Source: Chromera velia (Eukaryota > Sar > Chromeraceae). Taken from it: DNA of 36,967 bases. The notes under the pieces are model-generated. The model had not been told where the DNA came from, ran no database searches, and was given only the letters and a program-made list of their open reading frames with translations. Shown one piece after another: positions 10,257-18,951 of the stretch (within the stretch, counting starts at the first letter, position 1; each line of letters starts with the position of its first letter). The DNA lies in contig JAHBMJ010001023.1 in NCBI GenBank assembly GCA_018398765.1, positions 1-36,967 on the forward strand. The letters run 5' to 3'. Made by a program: the position numbers and the translations under genes.

Positions 10257-11218
10257 ACACGCAGCACGACACCATTGCATGCACATCGATCGAGCATCAG
10301 GGCTCCTCCCAACCATCCGTGGATCGATTGACGCAGTGAATTAATTCATCCTTCCTCGAGGCAGAGGAGACAGAAACAGAGAGAAATGGAAACGGAATCT
10401 GAGAGAAAGGAGAAGACTGACCGACAAACAAATCCACAAAAACTAACCACCCACTCATATGCACTCAAATGGACACGAAAGGGCACACACGCACACACGG
10501 ACACGAGCATAATCCCGTTTTCAAGCAACAACATCTAGGAAACAGTCTCAAATCTGCGCGTTCGCGCACTCATACAGACACACACGTACGTGTGTACAAA
10601 CAAACATGAGAGCAGACGTTCATACTGGCTGTGAAATCAAGGCAGGCATTCAGACCGACGCACTTACAAGCACACACAAACAAGAAAGATCTCAGCAGCC
10701 ACCAATGCATCCAAACGCTGTTGTGTTGCTTGTTTGCTTCCGCCCTCTTCACACCAACCAAGCAGAAAGAGAACCGAAGCGATCAATCCAGCCTTCTGCC
10801 CCCCCTTTCATTCCATGCATTCCAACCCCCCGCATGATGCTTCTCTCTTTCTTCTCGCCATCACAAATGAGCATCTAGCTCTCTCTCTCGCTTGCTTGTC
10901 CCCTATTCCACTTGCACCTCAATCCTTCCCTTCCCTTCTCTCTCTCGCGCCCCCTTCAGACGTGCAGGGACGTCATCTGCGGCTCTCTCTTGAAAACCGC
11001 ATTCAGCCTCTCCCTCTCCATTACCCCCCCTCTTGCTGTCCACAAGTCTCCTTCTTTCAAATTTGGGAACCCTCAAGAAAAACCGACGACGCCACACACA
11101 CCGTCCCACCCCCCTGACACCCTCCAGATCATACGCGCACTTGAGGGGAAAGATAACCCCCATACCCAAAGGAAGCAGCACGAAACGACAGAACAGGGAC
11201 CACAGAGCGCACACCCAC

Positions 11219-13143
11219 CCGCAGGTCACCCAGGCGGACCACACGTCCTGGGTGACAGACTTGAACGCACTCTGCCTCGAAGGATCAATATGAAGAAGAG
11301 GCTCGGCATCCCAAGGATCGAAAGTGCAGAACCTCCTCTCAACGGCTTCTGCTGCCAGCTTAGCTCTGGGACCTGAATTCTGCTGCTGCTGCTGCTGCTG
11401 CTGCTGTGCCTGCTCATTGCTGCTGGAGGGCAGAGAGAGGTCGAGGAAGGGCAGAGACGGAACTGCGAGATCCCATGTGGGGCGCACAAATCTGCACGGA
11501 CAGATACACAGACAGACAGACAAACAGACAAATTGAGCAACACACAGAAAAAGAAAGAAGCGTGGAAGTGAGACTTGTTTCAGAACGCAGAAATAAGCTG
11601 GCTTTCCGTTATTTGCGAAGAGGAAAGAAAGACAATTGGAAAGAGAACACCCATGGGCAGGGCCGAGAAGCAGCTGGCGGGGAACGAGAGAGACAGAAGC
11701 ATCTACCTCTGTCTGACGGTTTTGTTTTTTTTGCTCGCTTGAATGATCTCGCTACCTCCCTCACCCATCTTTCTGTCTCTCAATTTCTCCGCTCCCTCCA
11801 CACTCCCTTTCTCATCCTGTCACTCTCCCTCTCCTTCCCTCTAACCTCCCGGCCTTCTCGTTCAACATCGCGGCAGTGAAGCCGAAAGTGCTGTTGCTGA
11901 TCCCCAACACGTCTGCCTGCACGCGCACAGGCAGGAAAGAGGGGAAGAGAGAATAAGGGAGAGCGAAGAAATGCAGAAAAGCCCGATTTCCTTTCAGGGG
12001 AGCAGGGCAGGATGAAAGAACGAGAAACCCGAGGCCCCCTTCCGTCCATCCCGGCGGGAAGAGAAGAAACAAAGAAGAAAGAAGCAAAACAAAAAAACAG
12101 AATGCCGAGCAGCAACTCTCTAGACTTAATACAGCCATCCCCTACCCAACAAAGTCGTTTATCAACCTTCAATAATTGAACTAAGGAACCATACACACAC
12201 TTCCCCACAGACGTATCTTATGCTCCATCCCACCTCCCTCCCCTCGTCAAAACCAACGGACCTGCGACATCAACCAAAAATCCGTGTAGAACCCGGCCAC
12301 CCCCTTCGCTTTCCCCTCCAATTCAGGCACCGCTTCCACAAAATCCTCTGCGGACAGACCCAAATCCCCTCCAGACAGGGGGGCAAATTTCCGAAACACC
12401 GGAAGAACGGCATCGAGGTCGTCGCTGCAGATAGCTAGCCGGGGCCTCTCCAGCTGTCCCCACACAGACTCCAGCCACTCCAACCACCACTCAGCAGGAG
12501 TCACAAGCGCAAACGAGGCAGCGCTAAACGTTCTGTAGTCCCCTCTCCGCAACTGCAACACAACCAGCGTCTCCTCTTCAGACACTACAGTGCGGAGGGC
12601 CGTCTCCATCTTGCTCTGCAGTTTTGGGTTGGGTTGGAACAGCTTCCTCCACTGCTCCTTGAAGGGTCTCACCGTCTCTGTGTGGAGCTGGAAGAACCCG
12701 AACACGTCAACACCCCTCAGCCCTCTGCCACTCAACAGAACCTCAGAAGGATCACAAAACACCCCCACTCCTTCACCCCCTGCTTTCTTCTCTGCCAACG
12801 TCAAGGCCTCAGGACAGTCACTAAACACACTCCGGACACCACCCACAAGCTCAAAACACGGAGGTAGCGTCACTGTGGGTGGATTCAGAGGGTTCCCGAA
12901 AAGAGCATTTCCAATCCACTCAGGGCACTGCACGTTTTCTTCTTTCACTCCTCCCAATTGAGCTGCGTACTGAAGGAAGCCGTACTGCAGCACCTGATTC
13001 CCAAAACCCCCCAGCTTCCCGAAGTGGGACATGGTCAGGACATCTCTGCTCTCATCAGACCCTCCAGCGCTGACGGCAGTCTCAGCTGTGGGCTCTCTGT
13101 GGAGGAGGGCAGAGGAGGAACTGGACACGTCCCTCTGAATCAT
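11219..13143 (-). CDS. GT11-like fucosyltransferase (three exons recognised)
   Basis: Predicted to transfer fucose from GDP-fucose to glycans in the secretory pathway. Exon 1 (13143-12262) has GGFGNQVLQY at residues 45-54, RRGDY at 199-203 (donor-binding motif) and ICSDDLDAV. It ends after LMSQ in phase 0. Exon 2 (11916-11846, 71 nt) supplies the third family motif, ISNSTFGFTAAML, and ends in phase 2. Exon 3 starts at 11422 in the matching phase and encodes a polyglutamine tract followed by FCTFDPWDAEPLLH. Its end is unresolved: possible donors lie near 11229 and 11218, otherwise the frame stays open to 10903. The start is uncertain too. ATG 13143 is chosen because the core follows it, but the frame is open to an ATG at 13488, and the intervening segment includes LVCYLGFGLWISLRV, which could be a Golgi signal anchor. 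The exact fucose linkage cannot be told. It diverges from the esterase gene. Confidence 0.82.
11381..11409 (-). repeat. CAG/CTG trinucleotide repeat encoding polyglutamine
   Basis: Eight to nine CAG codons on the minus strand at the start of exon 3 of the fucosyltransferase. They lie between the conserved NST motif and the C-terminal FDPW segment, so the tract forms a linker that GT11 enzymes normally lack. Confidence 0.85.
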
Positions 13144-13838
13144 TTTCCCTTTCTTCACGTTCTGTTCTTCTCTTCCCTTCTTCTGGACGCGTAGTGAGAT
13201 CCACAGACCAAAGCCCAAATAACACACGAGACGACGTCCTCGGACAGAGTGGAATGGATGGTCACTGCACACAAACGGTCGTCGCAATCTTCGCAAAAAG
13301 GAACGATGATCGTCGAATTGAAAAGAGTTGAAGGCATATGCAATGATACCCCGGCCGGCCGCGCCGGCGAGCTCGGGCCGTAGGCCGCGGTACGTACGCG
13401 CGTGCGCGGCCGGACCCCGGACACATGCACCTGGCCGCAGCACAAAAGTCCTATAGTAACAATTGCATGCACACCGATACACGTACATGCCGGAATTGCA
13501 TGTGACTGCTTACTTGAATAGCAGTTTTCGACTGCCCACACCGTCTATATATGTGTAAGAATAGTTCAGCAGACGGCCTCCAAGCAAGCCCCAACGAGCC
13601 ATGCCGACTTTTTGCGTGTTAGATCCCAGCTGTCAATCGAAGTCAGAGTTTGTAGAGATTCAATTATATATAACCCAGTGCTTGACTGCATGTACCGCCA
13701 AGACTCAGAGGGCTTAATTCGGACAAGGAAACTCAACGTTCTGGTGCATACATAAAAGTCCGATATAGAGCCGTTTGATGCAAGCCTCGGAAGCTTTCCT
13801 TCGACTTGCCCAGAAAATCCACTATACAGCTCTTCCCC
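13144..13838. promoter_or_regulatory. Divergent intergenic region with GC-rich palindromic patch
   Basis: This region separates the starts of the minus-strand fucosyltransferase and the plus-strand esterase, so it probably holds both promoters. At 13350-13435 it has a dense cluster of CpG palindromes (GGCCGGCC, GCGCGC, CCGCGG, GTACGTAC) in otherwise moderate-GC DNA. The part up to 13488 is alternatively a 5' extension of the fucosyltransferase. No core promoter element was recognised with confidence. Confidence 0.4.
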
Positions 13839-16406
13839 ATGAAAGCTTCCCTCTATTTCTCACTGCTGTTTTCCGTCCTTCGTCATGCGTCCCCTCTTCC
13901 AATTGATGCAGATGCAATCACAGTATCCGGTTGGAGTCCGATTCCGCCCGATACGTCGACCGTGGCAGCCCGAGGAAAGGCAGGAGGGTTTGAGAAAATC
14001 TTGGTTGAGACAGCGGCTTCAGGAAGAAGAGAGGGGTTCCTCAGGATGCCACAGAAAAAGAAGACAGGGGCTCTTCCTGAAAGCATGCTTCTGGTTTCTA
14101 AGTCTGCTCAGTCAGACTCGGAGACGCTGCTTCCAAAGTTTTCCCAAATCTCTCCACAAGACTCAAAACCCTCCGACTCAAAAAAACCCGCCTTCCCTCT
14201 CTCGACTCTTCCCGTCCTTCCCTCTTTTTCTTCTTCGCCTTCTCAGTCTGCCCCAGCCAAAGAAGATTCCATCCCGCTTGTCCTCTTTCTGCACCCCTGG
14301 ATGCCTCTCGGCGAGAAAGCCAGCTCAGAAAGCGAGAGAGACAGGCAGAGAGTGGAAGAGATAGAGGAGGTAGCGCGTCTGTCCGAGTACGCAGACGCCT
14401 ACGGGTTTGCCCTCGCGTTTCCTGTAGGGCTCAACGGCCTCTTCGGCAACGCAGCATGGAACGCAGGGGAGGGGTGCTGCCAGCCCAACGCCACGGTGAA
14501 CGACGTGGAGTTCCTCGAGAGGTTTGTTGACACCCTCCTCAACCGTGACACACCACCCTCTTGGGGTGCAGAACTGCCCTCCGTCGAGACTGTCTCCTCA
14601 GTGCTTCAAGGATCTGCTTCCCTCCATGGACAGAGGGAGACAAACCTAAGGGGGGGGCTTCGGAGCAGTCAGAAGCCTGAAAAGACAGCAGCAGAAGCAC
14701 AGGAGGCGTTTCCGAGTCCCACTGTGCGGTTAGATGAAAAAAAACCTGTGAGCCTCCGTCTAGACCCGTCTCGGGTTTTTGCCTTTGGGTTTTCGAATGG
14801 GGGTGGGATGGTGGAGTTGCTCTTGTGCACTTCTGCATCTGTGCGTCTGAGGGGGGCAGTGTCTGTGGGGGGCGCGTCGTTCACAAAGGAGTTTCCGAGC
14901 TGCCATCCGAACGCTTCCGTGAAGGAGGGTGTCGCGGATGTGCTCCTGATTCACGGTCGGCAGGACTCGGTGGTTAGTTGGGAAGCTAACGTGGCAGGTT
15001 TCGTGCCGCACGCGTCGTTGGAAGATGATTTTGACAGGTGGGTGGCAGAGGCGGGTGCCAGGGAGGGGGGGTCATGTGAAGAGAAGGAAGGAAGCGTGGA
15101 GGGAGAGGTGAGTAGGAGATCAGTTGTTTGTGAGGACCCCGGCAAAGGGCCCCGGCAACGCCTAGAGCTCCTCGAGATCCTAGTAGGAGGCCATGAGTGG
15201 TACCGCAGCAATCGGTTTGACTCCTCTGCCTACGCTTTGAAGATCTTTGGCCTCACTTCCCCCGATGCCAGTCCCCCCCCTCCTGTCATCCCAGAAGTCG
15301 AAAGGAATGAAACCCTGAGGGTTGTGAGGAGCTACACCGCGACGTCAGGTAATGGACGCGCCCTTCTTGATCCAGGGAGGAATTATACGTCGTTCAGCAG
15401 AGATCTGAAACCATCAGGCTGTGCCGCCTCTCCCTTTTTCGAAGCGTCTGTGTCGACAGACGCGGACAGTCTGTCTGCGTCTCTGTTCGCAAACGGGAGA
15501 TTGTGGGGGCAGCAGGAAGGTCAGCAGAAGGTCGAATTCGAAGTTGAAGAACCGGAGGGGGGGCGATGGGAGTTGAAAGTCGAAGGACAGTGCAAAGAAG
15601 GAGCAGAGACGTGCGAGGTGAGTGAAGTGCACAAACTACAAGAACGAAGCGGGTGCAGAGACAGACGACAGATGACCTTCACTCCTTTCGAAGTCGTCTC
15701 TCTCCGCTCTCCCCTGAATTCCCTTCTCTTCCTCCCGCCCTCGGAGGAGGACAAGGACATCCCAAACGGGTCTGGAAAGGAAGTGGGGGGGGAGAGTGGA
15801 GACACAGATCCCGTTCTATCTTCTCTGAAGTTCAGAACCCCCACAGCACAAGTCTCTTCTCCTCATGCGTCGAAGAATGTTTCAGAGACCTTCATAGGAG
15901 GGGGATCGAGGGAGAGGGAGAGGGGGACGGCAAGTTGCGTGATCTTTGAGGTGCCTGCAGAGGCCCCGGAGTATCAGATCACAGGAGCCCGCGTGTCTGT
16001 AAAAGTCCTCCAAAGCGATTCTCGACCTCCAGTTTCCTTTCCTGAAGCAGTGGAGATCCTGACGGGGTGGGAAGAGGGGGATGTCAGAGGGCGAGTGAAG
16101 GTGAGTGAGTGCGAACAGACGGAAGACACGAGTTTACAATCGGAGGTTTTTGAGGCGGCTGCAGTGAGAGAAGAGATAGAAAGGGGGGAAGAAGATGCTG
16201 AAGAGAGGCACAGAAGCGTCTCTTTCTCCTCCCGTGTCTTTTCGTGCTCTTTCAGTTTTCTGTTTCCCATCGATGCATCGCCTCTTCTCTTCGTTTTAGA
16301 CTATGGAGACTCATTTCGGACCTCTCCAACAACGCTTACGGGAACCATTGACACGTGGATTAGCTTTCAGAAGAAAGATGCCAAAGAAAAGGATATATTA
16401 GTATAA
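13839..16406 (+). CDS. Secreted PHB-depolymerase/feruloyl-esterase-type hydrolase, intronless
   Basis: A serine ester hydrolase (LpqC/CE1-like alpha/beta fold) of 855 residues. ATG 13839 is chosen because it starts a clean signal peptide (KASLYFSLLFSVLRHAS). The family core is visible: LVLFLHPW near 146-155, LSEYADAYGFALAFPVG, WNAGEGCC at 207-214, nucleophile Ser319 in GFSNGGG, Asp376 in HGRQDSVV, and His452 in GGHEWY. That is a complete catalytic triad. A Ser/Pro-rich stretch of about 100 residues precedes the core. An extra loop of about 60 residues sits between the WNAG region and the nucleophile. About 390 residues follow the His, with regularly spaced Cys and possible beta-sandwich segments I cannot name. 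Bacterial relatives are usually about 300-350 residues. The natural substrate (polyester or feruloylated polysaccharide) is unknown. AATAAA at 16450-16455 may be a poly(A) signal. It is intronless, unlike its neighbours. Confidence 0.85.
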   Translation: MKASLYFSLLFSVLRHASPLPIDADAITVSGWSPIPPDTSTVAARGKAGGFEKILVETAASGRREGFLRMPQKKKTGALPESMLLVSKSAQSDSETLLPKFSQISPQDSKPSDSKKPAFPLSTLPVLPSFSSSPSQSAPAKEDSIPLVLFLHPWMPLGEKASSESERDRQRVEEIEEVARLSEYADAYGFALAFPVGLNGLFGNAAWNAGEGCCQPNATVNDVEFLERFVDTLLNRDTPPSWGAELPSVETVSSVLQGSASLHGQRETNLRGGLRSSQKPEKTAAEAQEAFPSPTVRLDEKKPVSLRLDPSRVFAFGFSNGGGMVELLLCTSASVRLRGAVSVGGASFTKEFPSCHPNASVKEGVADVLLIHGRQDSVVSWEANVAGFVPHASLEDDFDRWVAEAGAREGGSCEEKEGSVEGEVSRRSVVCEDPGKGPRQRLELLEILVGGHEWYRSNRFDSSAYALKIFGLTSPDASPPPPVIPEVERNETLRVVRSYTATSGNGRALLDPGRNYTSFSRDLKPSGCAASPFFEASVSTDADSLSASLFANGRLWGQQEGQQKVEFEVEEPEGGRWELKVEGQCKEGAETCEVSEVHKLQERSGCRDRRQMTFTPFEVVSLRSPLNSLLFLPPSEEDKDIPNGSGKEVGGESGDTDPVLSSLKFRTPTAQVSSPHASKNVSETFIGGGSRERERGTASCVIFEVPAEAPEYQITGARVSVKVLQSDSRPPVSFPEAVEILTGWEEGDVRGRVKVSECEQTEDTSLQSEVFEAAAVREEIERGEEDAEERHRSVSFSSRVFSCSFSFLFPIDASPLLFVLDYGDSFRTSPTTLTGTIDTWISFQKKDAKEKDILV

Positions 16407-17526
16407 ATTGATTTAAGAGTATTTAAGAGTCAAACATAGTCAAACTTTGAATAAAGGCAAAGATGACGCCGCGTCTACGAATTACACAGACTATACGATA
16501 TACGATCTGACTATATACATTAAGGTTACATATATTCATGGAGAAGGTATAAGAGGGTACCACTATACATAAGTATAGAGTTAATTACCAGTGACAATAA
16601 ATTGCTAACTTGAGCATAAAACTAGCATTATTATATTCAAATGAAATGTAAGAGCCTAGGTAAGAGCCGGTGTAAGAGTGAAATAAAGGTAAAGATTACG
16701 TGTTTATGATATATGGCCTGTAATGACTATACTTGGGATTTGGCGTCGCTGGATCTAGGATTTAACCCTCAATCATCATCATCAGTAATGACCCAACTAG
16801 AATTATCATGTTCTTATATATTCTTGCATCTAAAGCTCTGGCTAAAGTAGGCTAAAGCTTTTGGATTCAAACTCTGAATGAGAAGGCCCCTATCTAGAGA
16901 GGTGTGATCTTCGTAAAGCTCGACCGGGCCGGGCGGGGGGATCCCGTAACCCGCCTACCAGCCACCTGCCGGCGGCGGCCGGGCGGCCGGCCACCCGCCG
17001 CGGCGCCAGAATTCAGAGGGGAGGGGGCCCTGCACGCGGGTTGCATGAACTTCATGCACTTCGTGATAGCCGTCTCCGTCTCCTTTCTTCAAGACTTCAG
17101 TTCGTTAAAGCTGAGCTCTGGACCGGAGAGACACTAAAGAGAACACTGGTTCGCACTTCCGCTACGCGCTCCAGTCGAACCTGCCTTACAACAGGCAACG
17201 CATGTACCAAGGCCCGTCCTCGTCTCTCTCCTATTCTCTGCATGCATGGTCTCTTTGTGAGACAGAGAACGCTGCCGTTGAAGTTCGCGACTGGACTGTA
17301 TGTCATTGTAGTCTACAAGTTTGTCTCTTTCCACCTGTCTGCCTGCACATTTCCGCAACTGTAGCGTCATCTTGAAGACCGAGGGTAGCAACGGGGATTG
17401 GACGCAGAGCTGGGAGAACGGAGTCTGTAGACAGGAACTTGCTCGTGGAAGTGCTTCCTTCCTTCCTTCCTGCACTTGACTGACCTCCAGAAAGGATTGG
17501 ACATCCGAGTGGAGCCATCGTGAACA
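16407..17526. other. Intergenic region with diverged short repeats and a GC-rich palindromic patch
   Basis: No gene was recognised. AT-rich DNA at 16410-16870 holds two diverged copies of a segment beginning AATAAAGG(C/T)AAAGAT (near 16450 and 16683). Positions 16915-17005 are strongly GC-rich with nested palindromes (GCCGGGCGG, GGCCGGCC, CGCCGCGGCG), about 520 bp upstream of the next gene's start. The rest may be the promoter and 5' UTR of the ankyrin-kinase gene. Confidence 0.45.
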
Positions 17527-18913
17527 ATGGACGCGGTGAGTGTGCCTATTTGCCTTGATGGTTCCATTCTTGTGTGGAATTGTCTTTCTTTGAAATGACG
17601 CATGGAGTGAATGGAGTGACCTTCATTACCTTATCGAAGGAATTGATGTTGGATAAAACACACCTTCTCAGGATAACAGAAAGGAGGGAGGTGCATGGGC
17701 GTACTGCTATGAAGGTGCGCAGGCTGTCTGTTCCACAGAATAGCATCCGTTTCCCCCTTTCTGTCAGTCACAGAATTCCTCTTGTTCGTGAGCCAGGCGA
17801 CGGGGTTGTTCTTCTCCTCCCTGATGTACGTGCTTCTTCATAGAGGCACGTGTGTGTTCACTTTCGCATGTTGACGGTGCATCCAGAGACATGCGCGTGC
17901 TCCCTTTCGTTCTCTCTCAATTCCCCCTGCTTTTCCCTCTAGCCGCCTTGGAAGAAAGCAGTGAAGTGCGTGGATGGTGATTCAGAATGGAACGAATTGC
18001 ATTTGGCAGAGGGAAACAACGTTGACAGATACGTCTCTGTCGATGTTTTCATGCCAGACGTCGCATTCCTCTCTGCCAGACTGAATGAAGGTGTGTGTAG
18101 TGAGAGAGGAGGTGGCCACGCGGACTCTGTTCAAAAGCATTTCTCGTCGAATTGTTTGATCTCTAGCTGCATGTAATCAGCCGGCAGGCTCCAGGGACCC
18201 TTCAGCAAAAGAAGAAAAGAAGAGGGAAAGGAAAGACGGCAGGGAGAGGTGCACATGCATTGCAACTGGACGCTTTCCGGGTCAGTGAACACTCTCTCAA
18301 ACTTTCTCTCCCCACTGCAGGAAAAAGGGAGGCAGTTGTGGGAAGCTGCCCGAAAAAGCGACATGGACGGAATCCGCCGTCTCCTCCAAGAGGGGGCACC
18401 TGTCAACTGGACAGGAGATTGGGTTCGTCTCTGTTTCCTTCGAGTTTTCCTATCTTTGTCCTGTGAGGGCACTTGACTGACTGACTGCGCATGAACGTCT
18501 GTGAACGAACCTGCCCTGCTGTGTGAGTGTGTTTTTCACTACGCCCTGAGAGACGGCTGCACGTCCCGACTCGTTGAGTTGGCCTTCGGTTGGAGTTTTG
18601 GGTGGCAGGGCACTCGATTCTTTTAAGGTATCTTCCTTCAGTTCTCTCACCACCGTCTGTGCGTTCCCTCTCTTGCTTGAACCTTTCGTTGCCGAGCGAT
18701 CCAGAACTGTGGACACATTCTTGGATGGATGATGCGGATGGATGGGTTGATGGTGTGGATGGATGGATGACCGGATGGGTGGATGTGGGGAGTCACTGGA
18801 GATGATGAGTAGGTGCGCCGGTGTGGCAGCGCGAATCAGTGCATGGAGGCCCGATCGAAGGATGAACCCGTGCACTGAAGCGAATGCTCTGACCTAGTAG
18901 TTTCAGGGTTGTT

Positions 18914-18951
<38 letters not shown>

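Larger units (their letters stand above)
8704..11218. other. Gene-poor DNA between repeats and the fucosyltransferase
   Basis: No recognisable protein or RNA gene was seen. Contents: the TTTGAT repeat (8810-9110), a short hairpin ACTTATCACTT / AAGTGATAAGT near 9115-9170, an AT-rich patch to 9480, and the CAAA microsatellite at 10183-10256. From about 10.9 kb there is CT/TC-rich DNA that on the minus strand may be the 3' part or 3' UTR of the fucosyltransferase gene. Confidence 0.5.

Noticed and set aside
10903-11218. Continuation of the minus-strand frame after the fucosyltransferase exon 3
   Set aside because: The frame stays open, but the translation turns into low-complexity Arg/Gly/Trp-rich sequence unlike the family. 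I treat the end of exon 3 as unresolved rather than claim this part.
14539-15844. Several minus-strand frames opposite the esterase
   Set aside because: They are antisense shadows of a well-supported plus-strand gene and show no motifs.
18131-18875. His/Pro/Ser-rich minus-strand frames over the GGAT arrays
   Set aside because: They arise from the minisatellite (ATCC read as His-Pro-Ser-Ile) and lie in introns.
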